DNA of 55,209 nt from Terriglobia bacterium. GTDB taxonomy: Bacteria > Acidobacteriota > Terriglobia > Acidiferrales > UBA7541. The DNA lies in NCBI GenBank assembly GCA_020073375.1, contig JAIQFG010000022.1, positions 1 to 55,209 of the forward strand. Reading direction: 5' to 3'. This document shows positions 1-13,827 of the stretch, in pieces. Numbering within the stretch: position 1 is the stretch's first letter; each line of letters starts with the position of its first letter. The position numbers and the translations under genes are program-made. The notes under the pieces were generated by a model. The model did not search any database. It was given only the letters and a program-made list of their open reading frames with translations, and was not told the DNA's origin.

Positions 1-275
1 CTTGTTTGCGCATATTACCAGTCGCTCACGATGTGCTCCTTCTGGATGATTCCTGCCCGCAAGGAATTGAATTGAGCACGGGCATGGTAGGTCGCGCTTC
101 CGGCCATGTCAACGGGGCGCAAGGAACAGGCCGCGCGGGGCGCGAGTGACCCGAAATCCGGCAAGCGCGAACTTCTTGCGCTCCGGCGCGTCTTGGTTCA
201 TCTTAATGGGAAGCCGAAACGCGCCGGACCGGCGGGGCCGTTGCAACCTGCCCCCATTTTAGGAGGAATATCGGA
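1..275. other. Leading stretch without a supported gene
   Basis: No coding region in these bases has a convincing start, ribosome binding site or recognisable product. Short open frames touch the left edge on both strands, but none is long enough to assign. The only clear signal is the Shine-Dalgarno AGGAGG at 261-266, which belongs to the gene starting at 276. Confidence 0.5.
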
Positions 276-914
276 ATGAAGGAATTTCGGAAATACGCGC
301 CTCGATGCGCCAACGGATTGGGAATTCTCGCGCTGCTCGGAGGGTGCCTGGTTGCTCCCGCGATGGCGCAGCAGCCGGAGGCGAAAACCGCAGCTCCTCC
401 GCCGACCGTGGCCGGCGCGGTTCGCAATTTCTACAACGGCATCAAGGGCAACATCACCCGTTCCGGCGAGAAAATGCCCGAGGAGTTCTTCGGCTTGCGG
501 CCCGGCCCGCAGGAAGAAGTGCGCACGTTCGGGCAGCAGCTCGCGCACGTCGCCAAATACAATTATCTGTGGTGCGCCGAGGCCAAGGGCGAGAAAAATC
601 CCAACGACGGCCCCGACCTTGAGAAATCCCTGACCACCAAGGACCAGATCCAGAAAGCGCTGCACGCCTCGTATGACTATTGCGATGGGGCCTACAATAC
701 GCTGACCGACGCAAACGGCAGCGACGTCATCACCATCACGCAGGAAAACGGCCGCGTGGTGCAGCAGACGCGCATGGGCCTGCTGATGCTGAACATCGTG
801 CATAACGAGGAAGTCTACGGAAGCCTCGTCACCACGCTGCGGATGAAGAGCATCGTGCCGCCATCCTCCGAGCGTCGCCCCCAGCCCGCTGGCCAGGAGC
901 CGCGGCTGCAGTAG
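276..914 (+). CDS. Secreted DinB-like (DinB_2 superfamily) protein
   Basis: The 212-residue product has a basic start and a hydrophobic stretch (about residues 14-31). It ends either in AMA-QQ, a signal peptidase I site, or in LGGC at 21-24, a possible lipobox, so it is exported. The mature part resembles the DinB/YfiT four-helix bundle: His91 in QLAHVAKYNYLW, His130, and His176 in NIVHNEEVYGSL are spaced like the metal-binding histidines of the family, and the end IVPPSS is typical of acidobacterial members. AGGAGG lies 9 bases before the ATG, which fixes the start. The substrate is unknown; DinB-fold proteins include thiol-dependent transferases. It stands alone, followed by a REP-like palindrome. 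The family call is good; the function is not inferable. Confidence 0.8.
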   Translation: MKEFRKYAPRCANGLGILALLGGCLVAPAMAQQPEAKTAAPPPTVAGAVRNFYNGIKGNITRSGEKMPEEFFGLRPGPQEEVRTFGQQLAHVAKYNYLWCAEAKGEKNPNDGPDLEKSLTTKDQIQKALHASYDYCDGAYNTLTDANGSDVITITQENGRVVQQTRMGLLMLNIVHNEEVYGSLVTTLRMKSIVPPSSERRPQPAGQEPRLQ

Positions 915-921
915 TGCAACA

Positions 922-992
922 GTAGGAAAGGCTTCAGCCTGTCGGTTTTAGGTCGAAGCGGGCGAAATTCGACAGGCTGAAGCCAGTCCTAC
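922..992. repeat. GTAG-headed inverted repeat (BIME-like, copy 1)
   Basis: Two REP-like hairpins face each other. The left one is GTAG followed by an imperfect GACAGGC-TTCA-GCCTGTC type stem-loop. The right one is its inverse, ending in CTAC. It begins 8 bases after the stop of the DinB-like gene. Related copies lie at 17849, 24711 and 31093. Confidence 0.8.
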
Positions 993-1033
993 CGGCCCCC
1001 CAGCTTGCGGGCCTTCGCGAGAATATTTCGACC

Positions 1034-1062
1034 GTAGGGGCACGGCAATGCCGTGCCGCTAC
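1034..1062. repeat. Short GTAG...CTAC palindrome
   Basis: GTAG, then GGCACGGC-AAT-GCCGTGCC, then CTAC. The stem differs from the 922 element but the GTAG/CTAC termini are the same. It lies in the gap between the DinB-like gene and gltD. Confidence 0.65.
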
Positions 1063-1117
1063 AGCGGCAACATCACGAACCATTCAATTTAAGTGTGACG
1101 GTCCCCTACCGAAGACC

Positions 1118-2525
1118 CTACGCCAGGCTGGAACTTCCCATCAAGTACTTATCAATCGAGATCGCGGCCTTGCGCCCTTCCGAAATCGCCCACACTACGA
1201 GCGACTGCCCGCGACGCATGTCACCGGCCGCAAACACGCCCGGAACCGAACTCATGTAATCCGCCCCGGTGGCGACGTTGCCGCGGGCATCGAGGTTCAC
1301 GCCGAATTGCTCGAGCATTCCATTTTTCACCGGGCCCGTGAAGCCCAGCGCGAGCAGCACCAGATCGACGTCCATCACAAATTCCGTCCCTGGCTGCGAT
1401 TCGAATTTCGGCGGCGGGCCGACGCGAATCGCGTGCAGTTGTTTCACGTTGCCGTCCGCGTCGCCCGTAAATTTCGCGGTGTTGAGGGCCCAGTCGCGCT
1501 TGCCGCCCTCTTCATGAGCGCTTTCGGTACGCAGTTGCAGCGGCCACAGCGGCCACGGCGTGCTTGGGTGGCGCTCGCCCGGAGGCATGGGCATGATCTC
1601 GAATTGGTGCACGGATTTGGCCTGCTGCCGGTGCGAAGTGCCCAGGCAATCGGCGCCCGTATCGCCGCCGCCGATGATCACCACGCGTTTGCCAGTGGCA
1701 AGAATCTGTCCCTCGACCGTGTCTCCGGCCACCACCTTATTCTGCTGCGGCAGAAACTGCATGGCGAAATAAATGCCCTTGAGTTCCCGCCCGGGCACGT
1801 TGAGGTCGCGCGGATTTTCCGCCCCCCCCGACAGCAGCACGGCGTCAAATTCCTTGCGCAGGTCCTGCGCGTGAATATTCCCTCCCACATGCGCTCCGGT
1901 CTGGAAATTCACTCCCTCCTCGATCATCTGATCGAGGCGCCGGTTGAGCACGCGCTTTTCCAGCTTGAAATCAGGAATGCCGTAGCGCAGCAGGCCGCCG
2001 ATGCGGTCCGCCTTTTCAAACACGGTGACCACGTGCCCCGCGCGATTGAGTTGCTGTGCGGCAGCCAGGCCGGACGGACCCGAGCCGACGACGGCGATGC
2101 GCTTGCCCGTGCGCGCCTCCGGAATTTCGGGCTTGATCCAGCCCTCTTCCCAGGCGCGGTCCACGATGGTTTTCTCGATCAGCTTGATCGTGACCGGCGG
2201 CTCGTTGATGCCCAGCACGCAGGCCGCTTCGCACGGCGCCGGGCAGATGCGCCCGGTAAACTCCGGAAAATTGTTTGTGGAATGCAGCACGCGAATCGCT
2301 TCCTTCCAGCGATCGCGGTAGACCAGGTCGTTCCAGTCCGGAATGATGTTGGTGACCGGGCAGCCGGTGTGGCAAAACGGAATGCCGCAATCCATGCAGC
2401 GCGCCGCCTGCGTGCGCACTTTTTCTTCCGGAAACGGCTGGTAGACCTCGAAATAATCGTGCACGCGCTCCGCGACGGGCCTCCGCACGGGCATTTCGCG
2501 TGTAAATTCCTTGAAGCCGGTGACC

Positions 2526-2533
<8 letters not shown>
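1118..2533 (-). CDS. gltD: Glutamate synthase [NADPH] small subunit
   Basis: This 471-residue subunit takes electrons from NAD(P)H and passes them through FAD and iron-sulfur clusters to the large subunit. Near the N-terminus are two Cys-rich clusters ([14 protein letters not shown] and CPAPCEAAC). They are followed by the FAD-binding [13 protein letters not shown] and a second nucleotide-binding [11 protein letters not shown]. Length matches the family. The start is a GTG whose codon overlaps the gltB stop (8-base overlap), so the two are translationally coupled in the order gltB-gltD. The end IDKYLMG is typical. It acts in the cytoplasm in ammonium assimilation together with glutamine synthetase. 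Confidence 0.95.
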
Positions 2534-7112
<4,579 letters not shown>

Positions 7113-7154
7113 GAATTGGCCTTGTCTTGATCGCTGGCAGCCGCGCGAAAGTAA

Positions 7155-7179
7155 GCGCCACCCCTGAAACCGGTGGCGC
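7155..7179 (-). promoter_or_regulatory. Hairpin in the gltB leader
   Basis: GCGCCACC and GGTGGCGC pair across a 9-base loop. On the gltB strand the stem is followed by TTACTTT, so it could be a weak terminator or attenuator about 45 bases ahead of the gltB start. This rests only on complementarity. Confidence 0.3.
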
Positions 7180-7287
7180 AGACACCTCGACCCCGGTTCC
7201 TGACCGATTTCCGGAAAGCGTCCATCTTACCATTGCCGCGGCCCGATTGTCCCACGGACAATGACCCCTGGATTTGCTATCGGTAGG

Positions 7288-7306
7288 ATCGAAATTTTGA
7301 ATTGAT
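7288..7306. promoter_or_regulatory. Possible LysR-type binding site between gltB and its regulator
   Basis: ATC and GAT half-sites flank an AT-rich core with a T-N11-A pattern, the usual LysR box. It sits in the 238-bp divergent gap, about 45 bases upstream of the regulator start. A TATACT at 7331-7336 could be the regulator's -10. No good -35 is seen at the expected distance. Confidence 0.3.
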
Positions 7307-7350
7307 AACCAGGATGGCCCACCCTTCTGTTATACTTCCACTTCAAAATT

Positions 7351-8265
7351 ATGGATTTCGACCAGCTCACCACATTCATTGAAATCGCGAAACTCGGCAG
7401 CTTTTCGCGCGCGGGACAGAAGCTATTCCGGTCGCAGCCCGCCGTCAGCGCCCAAGTGCGCCAGCTCGAGCAGGAATACGGTGAAAAACTTTTCGACCGC
7501 GGCCGCAAATCCGTGCGCCTGACTTCGGCGGGGGAAACCTTGTTTGAATACGCCGTGCGCATGGTCAATATGCGCGCCGAATCGCTGCGCGCCGTGGCCG
7601 ACAAGGCCACCACTCCCCGCGGCGTCCTCGCCCTGGGCGCGAACGAAGCAACTTGCCTGTACGTCCTTCCCGATATTTTCGCGGAGTATCACAAGCTCTA
7701 TCCCTCCGTGCAGATCAGCATTTACCGCAACTTCAGTCATAAAGTGCTGCAGAAGGTGGAGGACGGCACGGTCGACGTGGGCATCGTGACCCTGCCCGCC
7801 AAGTCGCCCAGCCTGAAAATCCATTCGATCTTCCGCGACCGCGTGATGCTCATGGTGAGCCCGCGCAGCCCGCTGGCCAAGCTCAAGAGCGTCCGCATGA
7901 AGGACATTGCCGAGCAGCCCTTGATTTTCCCGCGCACCGGCTACACGCGCCAGTTGCTGGACAAGCATTTCCGGCCCTACCGCGCGCAGTTGCAGATCAC
8001 CATGGAACTGACCAGCGTGGGCATGATCAAGTGTTTCGTTGCCGCCGGACTGGGTGTTTCGCTGATCAGCGCGAGCTTCGCACGCAACGAAGTCCGCGCC
8101 GGCGAAGTGAAGCTGATCCCCATCGCCGACCTGGAATTGTGGCGCGAACTGGGGCTGGTTTACCGCCGGGATCGCACGCTGCCCCGCTCCTCCACCGCCT
8201 TCATTACGCTGGTGCGCCAACGCGCCGCGGAAAACCCGGAACTCGAAATCCCCAACATCAAGTAA
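7351..8265 (+). CDS. LysR-family transcriptional regulator
   Basis: At 304 residues the length is standard. The N-terminal winged helix-turn-helix covers about residues 1-60 (FIEIAKLGSFSRAGQKL, then SQPAVSAQVRQLE). The C-terminal part is a two-lobe effector domain of the periplasmic-binding fold, from GVLALGANEATCLYV to the end, with a CysB/Cbl-like look. It is divergent from gltBD and separated by 238 bp, the same arrangement as gltC/gltAB in Bacillus, so regulation of glutamate synthase is the simplest inference. The closest -10-like hexamer (7331-7336) ends only 14 bases before the ATG and there is no Shine-Dalgarno, so the mRNA may be nearly leaderless. The effector is unknown. Confidence 0.9.
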   Translation: MDFDQLTTFIEIAKLGSFSRAGQKLFRSQPAVSAQVRQLEQEYGEKLFDRGRKSVRLTSAGETLFEYAVRMVNMRAESLRAVADKATTPRGVLALGANEATCLYVLPDIFAEYHKLYPSVQISIYRNFSHKVLQKVEDGTVDVGIVTLPAKSPSLKIHSIFRDRVMLMVSPRSPLAKLKSVRMKDIAEQPLIFPRTGYTRQLLDKHFRPYRAQLQITMELTSVGMIKCFVAAGLGVSLISASFARNEVRAGEVKLIPIADLELWRELGLVYRRDRTLPRSSTAFITLVRQRAAENPELEIPNIK

Positions 8266-8376
8266 AGTCCACGCGGAGCGATCGGCACACTCTGGCCGGG
8301 TCCATTCCCCCACACCAAGGCCATCGCGTGTGCGCCTTGCGTTAAAATTTTTCCGTTCCGCATCTAAACCAAAAGC

Positions 8377-8517
8377 TTTAACACAGAGAACACCGAGGGC
8401 ACAGAGAACACAGAGAAAAGCAAGGAATTTAAGGAGAAGACCGGTCACTCCTTTTCTTGAATTCCTTTGATCTTCTCTGTGCCCTCTGTGTCCTCCCTCC
8501 GTGACCTCTGTGTTAAA
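8377..8517. repeat. Long inverted 'CACAGAG' repeat, copy 1
   Basis: The left arm starts TTTAACACAGAGAACAC and the right arm ends CCTCTGTGTTAAA. Each arm is rich in GAGAA/CACAGAG units, and the centre contains a second nested pairing. It occupies the intergenic gap after the LysR gene. Two further copies are at 39783 and 41339, with the arms in the opposite order. Confidence 0.75.
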
Positions 8518-8553
8518 TCTTTTGAATTCTTCGCGCGTATCTGCCAACTGAGG

Positions 8554-8853
8554 TCAGCTTGAGTATCGGGCAAGTCCGCAGTGAACACAGCGCCGACCCA
8601 ATGAAAAGTTAGAAGAGTACACTTTCCCGCAGCGTGGGCACTTCAGCAGCCGAACCCTCACAGTTGCCCAAGCAAAAACTAGCGCATATGCGAAAAAGGC
8701 GATCATCCCGCCTCTTTCCGAGTGAAACAACCATGCGGAAGTGATTGCAACGCCTCCAACGACGGGCAAATAACCGGCAAGTAAGAGTAGACACAGGTTG
8801 TTGCGCCGTCGAAATTCGCTCCAACACTCGTCGTATTGGCCGAGGGAAGGCAT
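8554..8853 (-). CDS. Small membrane protein with C-terminal zinc ribbon
   Basis: The 99-residue protein has two predicted membrane segments (about 20-43 and 50-68). They are followed by a basic linker and a rubredoxin-like zinc ribbon with Cys72, Cys75, Cys89 and Cys92 (CPRCG and CVHCG). The stop lies 5 bases from the REP-free end of the gap, and the start is 5 bases beyond the end of the exporter gene on the same strand, so the two may be co-transcribed. The family is not recognised. The paired cysteines and hydrophobic pattern argue against a random frame. Confidence 0.6.
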   Translation of the reverse strand: MPSLGQYDECWSEFRRRNNLCLLLLAGYLPVVGGVAITSAWLFHSERGGMIAFFAYALVFAWATVRVRLLKCPRCGKVYSSNFSLGRRCVHCGLARYSS

Positions 8854-8858
8854 TTCGG

Positions 8859-10838
8859 CTATGCGGGAGGATTGCGGATCAGTCGCAGCACATCGGGGTC
8901 GGCGGAATTGCGCACCGAAGCGGGGTCCGCTTCGGCAGGCTCGGGCAGGTCGCCTTCGCCCGTAGCCAAAAACAGATTGGCTTCCAGGCCATGCTGCTTG
9001 TCATAGAGCTCGCGGTAGCGCCCGTTCGCCGCATACAAAAACGCGTGCGTCCCGCGCTCGACGATTTTTCCGGCTTCGACCACCAGAATCTGGTCCGCCC
9101 GCCGAATTGTCGACAGCCGGTGCGCGATCACGAACGTGGTACGCCCGCGCATCAGTTGCGCCAGGCCTTCCTGGATCAGCATCTCGGATTCGGAATCGAG
9201 GCTGGACGTCGCCTCGTCCAGAATCAAGATGCGCGGGTTGGCCAAAATCGCGCGCGCAATCGAGACGCGCTGGCGCTGCCCGCCGCTGAGCTTCACGCCG
9301 CGCTCGCCGATGATCGTGTCGTACTGTTCCGGAAAGCGTTCGGCGAATTCGTCGACGCGGGCGATGCGGCACGCCGCCAGAATTTCCTCTTCGTTGGCGA
9401 AAGGCCGCGAAAACGCCACGTTTTCGCGAATCGAGCCGTCAAACAAAAACGACTCCTGCAGCACTACGCCCAGCCGAGTGCGATAGGAATCCAGGCGCAC
9501 CGTGGCCAGGTCCACACCGTCGACCAGCACGCGCCCCTCGACCGGCACATGAAATGCGGCGATCAGTCCGATCATCGTGGATTTCCCCGACCCGGACGAA
9601 CCCACCAGCGCCGTCACCGTACCGGGCTGCGCCAGAAAACTGACGTCCATCAGCACCGGCTTTCCTTCCTCGTACGAAAAACTGACGTGATCGAAGGCCA
9701 GTTCGCCGGCGATATCGGGCAGCGTGACCGTGCGGCGCGGGTCTTCGTCCTCGGGCCGCTCATCGAGCACTTCGCGCGTGCGCTCCAGGCCCGCGATAGC
9801 CTCGGTGAGTTGCGTGCCAATGCCCACGACCTGAAATACCGGCGCCACCAGGAACGCGAGAAACGCCATGTAGCTGACGTAGCCGCCGACGGTCAGCGTC
9901 CCGGCCTGAATTTCGTGCGCGCCGATCAGCATGACCAATGCTCCGGACACTCCGAGCAGCGCCGTGGTCGAAAAACTCATCATGGACATGGTGGTCAGCG
10001 AGCGCAGAACGTTGTCGAGCAGCCGGTTCACGCCCGTCGTGAAAACGTCGTGCTCGCGGGCCTCCGCATGGTAGCCCTTCACCACGCGCACGCCGGAAAG
10101 CGATTCGGTGAGCCGCCCGCTGACTTCGGCGTTGATTTTGGAGCGCTCGCGGAAAATCGGCCGGATGGTGCCGAACGCCTTGCGCAGGGAGAGCATGGAA
10201 ATCAGCAGCAGGGAAAATGCCACGCCCGTCATCAGCGGGCTAATGCGCAGCAGCAGCACCAGCGCGATCGTGGCCGTGAGCAGCCCGCCCAGAAACTCGA
10301 CCAGTCCCGTGCCGATCAGATTGCGCACGCCCTCGACGTCGCTCATGATGCGTGAGACGAGCGCGCCGGTCTTGTTCGCGTCGTAGTACGCCACCGGCAG
10401 CCGCCCCACATGCTCCTGCACCTTGCGCCGCAGTTCGGTGATCATCCGCTGCGCGGCTTTTGAGAGCAGTTGCGTCAGAGCATAAGACGTTAACCCTTGA
10501 ATCAGCGTGGCGAGCAGTACGGCCGCCACCAGCGGTATCAGCAGATTCGTCTGATGCTTGGAAAACACATTGTCGAACAGATATTTTTGCGATGCAGGAA
10601 GGACGAGCCCGGAAACGCGGTTGACGGCCATCAGCACCAGGCCCATCGCCAGCAGCCCGCGCCGCGGCTTCATCAGAGCCAGGATAGCCGGCAACTGATC
10701 CCACGCCCGGCTCAGATTGGCCTTGCCGTCTTTCGACGCAGGCGCGTTGCTCCCCTCGCGCGAACGCGGACTCCTCTCCGCGTGCCCGCCCATCCCGCGC
10801 TGCGTCCCGATCCCGCCGAATCCACCGGCCATTCTCAT
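8859..10838 (-). CDS. ABC exporter, MsbA/BmrA-like (fused membrane and ATPase domains)
   Basis: The 659-residue half-transporter has a basic, Gly/Ser-rich head (1-50) and six membrane helices (about 60-345). The ATPase follows: Walker A GSSGSGKST near 413-421, signature LSGGQ at 517-521, Walker B ILILDEATSSLD at about 537-548, then the AHRLST switch. It would dimerise in the inner membrane and export lipids or drugs; the substrate cannot be read from the sequence. The C-terminus carries an extra 40-residue acidic/Pro tail after the ATPase. The first in-frame Met is used; Met3 is also possible. It is divergent from the next gene. Confidence 0.9.
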   Translation of the reverse strand: MRMAGGFGGIGTQRGMGGHAERSPRSREGSNAPASKDGKANLSRAWDQLPAILALMKPRRGLLAMGLVLMAVNRVSGLVLPASQKYLFDNVFSKHQTNLLIPLVAAVLLATLIQGLTSYALTQLLSKAAQRMITELRRKVQEHVGRLPVAYYDANKTGALVSRIMSDVEGVRNLIGTGLVEFLGGLLTATIALVLLLRISPLMTGVAFSLLLISMLSLRKAFGTIRPIFRERSKINAEVSGRLTESLSGVRVVKGYHAEAREHDVFTTGVNRLLDNVLRSLTTMSMMSFSTTALLGVSGALVMLIGAHEIQAGTLTVGGYVSYMAFLAFLVAPVFQVVGIGTQLTEAIAGLERTREVLDERPEDEDPRRTVTLPDIAGELAFDHVSFSYEEGKPVLMDVSFLAQPGTVTALVGSSGSGKSTMIGLIAAFHVPVEGRVLVDGVDLATVRLDSYRTRLGVVLQESFLFDGSIRENVAFSRPFANEEEILAACRIARVDEFAERFPEQYDTIIGERGVKLSGGQRQRVSIARAILANPRILILDEATSSLDSESEMLIQEGLAQLMRGRTTFVIAHRLSTIRRADQILVVEAGKIVERGTHAFLYAANGRYRELYDKQHGLEANLFLATGEGDLPEPAEADPASVRNSADPDVLRLIRNPPA

Positions 10839-10899
10839 GAGATGTCCATCTTATGGCATTTGATACATTTGCTGCCACCATGGAACGGTTCGGTGCTTC

Positions 10900-10973
10900 G
10901 TAGGACAGACACTCTTGTCTGTCCGCGTCAAACCTGCCCAGGTGAAAGGGACAGACAAGAGTGGCTGTCCTAC
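10900..10973. repeat. GTAG-headed inverted repeat with a different stem (BIME-like)
   Basis: GTAG then GGACAGAC-ACTCTT-GTCTGTCC, a spacer, and the inverse ending GTCCTAC. It has the same architecture as the copies at 922, 17849, 24711 and 31093, but the stem and loop differ. It lies between the divergent exporter and decarboxylase-like genes. Confidence 0.75.
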
Positions 10974-11062
10974 AAAATCCATATCGCTTGACAAAGGGAA
11001 TCGCCGTTTGCTCTTATCGCTGGCGCGCGTGCACATCAATTGCACGCGGAAAGTTCCAAACC

Positions 11063-12055
11063 ATGTCCAAACTTCGATTATCGCTGGCCTGCTGGAATTA
11101 TGACCGCACGCGCGCGCTCCTGGAAGACCGCATCCCGGTCGACGGTATCGACCTGACCTACATCAATATCCCGGTCGAGGAAACTTTTTTCCGCATGATC
11201 CGCCATCGCGAATTCGACGTGGCCGAAATGTCTCTCTCCTCCTACACGCTGTCCATGTTCCGCGAACCCCGGCCGTTCGTGGCCATTCCCGTATTTCCGT
11301 CGCGCTCCTTCCGCCACTCCTGCATCTACGTGAACCGCAACAGCGGCATCCGCGAGCCGAAAGATCTGATCGGAAAGCGCGTGGGCAACCCGGAATACCA
11401 GCTCACCGCGGGCGTGTGGATTCGCGGAATTTTGAGCGACGACTACGGCGTCCCCGTTTCCAGCGTCGCCTATTTCCGCGGCGGTGAGGAGCAGCCCGGC
11501 CGCACCGAAAAGCAATCCGTCGCTCTGCCGCCCGAAATCCGCCTCGAAAACATCGCCGAAAATAAAACGCTCAATCAGATGCTTGTGGACGGAGAAATCG
11601 ACGCCATCTACTCTCCACGCGCTCCGTCCGCCTTCATGCAGGGAAACCCCGCCGTCGGCCGCCTGTTCGAGGACTACGAACCCGTGGAGCGCGAATACTA
11701 CCAGCGTACGAAAATCTTTCCGATCATGCACACCATCGTGATTCGCCGCGAAGTCTACGAGCAGCACCGCTGGATCGCGCAATCGCTCTACAAAGCGTTC
11801 GTCCAGGCCCAGCGCGAAGTCTACGAGGACCTGTTCGAGCCCGCCGCGCTCAAAACCATGCTCCCCTGGCAGATCCGCCACGCTGAGCAGACGCGCGACT
11901 TGATGGGCAAGGATTTCTGGCCCTACGGATTCGAGCCGAACGTGCATGGCCTTAGCACGTTCCTGCGCTATTCCTTCGAGCAGGGCCTTTCCAAGCGCCT
12001 GCTGCAGCCGCAGGAACTGTTCGTCCCGGAAGCCTTGGAGTCATTCAAGATTTGA
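11063..12055 (+). CDS. 4,5-dihydroxyphthalate decarboxylase-like protein (binding-protein fold)
   Basis: The 330-residue protein matches the Pht5-like family throughout: LSLACWNYDRTRAL at the start, VEETFFRMIRHREFDVAEMS, GKRVGNPEYQLTAGVWIRG, FPIMHTIVIRR, and the end QELFVPEALESFKI. The fold is that of NMT1/periplasmic binding proteins. There is no signal peptide, which fits a cytoplasmic enzyme. The start MSKLRLSL is chosen because it matches the family; an upstream extension into the repeat at 10961 lacks family similarity. The true substrate is uncertain, because most annotated members are uncharacterised. Confidence 0.78.
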   Translation: MSKLRLSLACWNYDRTRALLEDRIPVDGIDLTYINIPVEETFFRMIRHREFDVAEMSLSSYTLSMFREPRPFVAIPVFPSRSFRHSCIYVNRNSGIREPKDLIGKRVGNPEYQLTAGVWIRGILSDDYGVPVSSVAYFRGGEEQPGRTEKQSVALPPEIRLENIAENKTLNQMLVDGEIDAIYSPRAPSAFMQGNPAVGRLFEDYEPVEREYYQRTKIFPIMHTIVIRREVYEQHRWIAQSLYKAFVQAQREVYEDLFEPAALKTMLPWQIRHAEQTRDLMGKDFWPYGFEPNVHGLSTFLRYSFEQGLSKRLLQPQELFVPEALESFKI

Positions 12056-12065
12056 GATGAAGCCG

Positions 12066-12146
12066 TCTCATAAATGGGTTTTGTGGGTCGCGGCTTCAGC
12101 CGCGACATCAAGACACGAAGAAAAACAGGGCTTCAGCCCCTGGCGG
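12066..12146. repeat. GTGG-headed palindromic element, copy 1
   Basis: An 81-bp element begins TCTCATAA and contains GTCGCGGC-TTCA-GCCGCGAC preceded by GTGG, then the inverse GGGCTTCAGCCC. It starts 10 bases after a stop codon. A second 81-bp copy with the same layout is at 38282-38362, also just after a stop codon. Confidence 0.75.
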
Positions 12147-12238
12147 GCCATACGGTGCGAGTGCCTGATCGTTTATGATATGACTTCTTATCAAATTTGA
12201 GATTCTAGTTCCTCAACGAATTTCCTGAGAGAGTGTGC

Positions 12239-13762
12239 ATGCCCGAATCCGGACCGGAACCGTCGCCGCGCTGGTGGGCCCTGACCCGAGGAGACATTGA
12301 CGCCACCGTCGCCCAAGTCGGTTTCAACGTCGCCCAGACGATCATCCCCGCGATTCTTCTGGTCCCGGTCGGCATTTCCATGGGCTTTAGCGTGGGACAT
12401 CTGCTTCCCGGCTACGCTCTGGGATTCGTGGCCGGCTCGTTCGCGCTAGCGGGACTCGGTGTCGGGCTGGCGAAGCGCGAGGGCCGCGCCAATGTGACTG
12501 CGCACGTCTACATCAACAACGTCCCGGGAATGATCGCCTACACGCTGGCCATCCTGCTTCCGGTATATTTGCAGACACGCGACCAAGACCTGGCCTGGCG
12601 AATCGGCGCGGCAGCAGTCGTCTGGACGGGAGTGATCAAGCTGGCGGCCGCGCCGTTCGCCGGGGCGATCCGCAAATTCATACCCAAGCCGGCAACGATG
12701 ACCGTCTTCGGCGCGGCCATGTACACGTACCTGGCGATGGTGCTGCTGCAGCGTATATTCGATCAGCCGTTGGTCGGCATTGTCGCGCTCGCGATAATCG
12801 CCGTCGCCGGACTCGCCAATGTGCCGGTCACAAAATGGAGAATCCCTCCATTCCTGCTCGCGTGGCTCGTGCCTCTCGCCATCGGATTGTCCATCGGCTA
12901 CGTTCACCCGGCGTGGCAGGGAGTTTCCCTGCAGCTTCCGTTCGTGCGCACGCCGGGCTTGCTGCAGGCCATGGGCCTCGCGATTCCCTACCTGTCGGTG
13001 ATCGCGCCCATGTCGATTTATCAGGTGCTGCAGGACATCGCATCGGTGGAAGGCGCCAGCGCAGCCGGCGATAATTACGATGTCCGTCTGATCGTGGCCG
13101 CCGACGGGCTGGGAACATTCGCGTGCGGCGCCGCCGGAAGCATCATCACGCCGGTGATCGCCGCGCTGCATCCGCCCTACAAGGCGATGGGCGCGCGCAT
13201 CGGATTTTGTTTCTGGACGGCAATCATTTACCTGGCCGTGTCCATGAGCGGCCTGACGCTGTTCATCTCCCAGCTTTTTCCCTGGGCCATTCTCGCGGCG
13301 ATGATCGGCTACGTGGCCGTGGGCGTGGGCCGCGCCACGCTGCATCGCGTGGAGCAAAAATATTGGAACGCCATGCTGCTGGGACTCGTTCTGCCAACCG
13401 GGGCGGTGGTGGCGTCGGCGGTGAGTTCCGCCCTGCCCGCGTTAAAGCTTTCCATCCAGAATCCGGAAGTGACGTCCGCGCTCAACCGCTCGATCTACTG
13501 GTCGTCGCTGCAGGGACTCGGCAACGGATTTCTATTCCTCGTTCTGGTGGTCACGGCCATGATTACTGAATTGATCGACCGGAATTTCGGACGCGCCGCC
13601 CTCTGGTGCGTCATCGCAGCAGTTTTTTCCTGGTTCGGCCTGATGCATTCGCCAGTGATGCGCTGGGGTGCGCAGCCTATGTACGCGGCGGGATGGTTGG
13701 CAGCAGCCTTGCTGGTGTATTCCGCGCGCTGGTGGCGGGGGGATTTGGCGGCTCCGAGGTGA
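12239..13762 (+). CDS. NCS2-like nucleobase/cation symporter-type permease
   Basis: The product is about 507 residues with 12 or more hydrophobic segments and almost no soluble domain. ASVEGASAAGDNYDVR and IVAADGLGTFACGAAGS resemble the NCS2 (uracil/xanthine, AzgA) substrate-site region, where a conserved Glu/Asp and a Gly-rich loop follow. An in-frame GTG lies two codons upstream, but GAGAG at about 12228-12232 is better placed for the ATG at 12239. It follows the decarboxylase-like gene in the same direction with a repeat between. The substrate could be a nucleobase or another planar compound. Confidence 0.6.
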   Translation: MPESGPEPSPRWWALTRGDIDATVAQVGFNVAQTIIPAILLVPVGISMGFSVGHLLPGYALGFVAGSFALAGLGVGLAKREGRANVTAHVYINNVPGMIAYTLAILLPVYLQTRDQDLAWRIGAAAVVWTGVIKLAAAPFAGAIRKFIPKPATMTVFGAAMYTYLAMVLLQRIFDQPLVGIVALAIIAVAGLANVPVTKWRIPPFLLAWLVPLAIGLSIGYVHPAWQGVSLQLPFVRTPGLLQAMGLAIPYLSVIAPMSIYQVLQDIASVEGASAAGDNYDVRLIVAADGLGTFACGAAGSIITPVIAALHPPYKAMGARIGFCFWTAIIYLAVSMSGLTLFISQLFPWAILAAMIGYVAVGVGRATLHRVEQKYWNAMLLGLVLPTGAVVASAVSSALPALKLSIQNPEVTSALNRSIYWSSLQGLGNGFLFLVLVVTAMITELIDRNFGRAALWCVIAAVFSWFGLMHSPVMRWGAQPMYAAGWLAAALLVYSARWWRGDLAAPR

Positions 13763-13827
13763 CTTGATTTTTTCGCGGCTCGTTCCGTGTGCTCCGCGAT
13801 CTTTAACCGAGTCGGAACACGCTTACG

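Noticed and set aside
1..75. Open frame touching the left edge (ending LNstop) and a possible minus-strand ATG at 13
   Set aside because: They are too short and lack a ribosome site or recognisable product.
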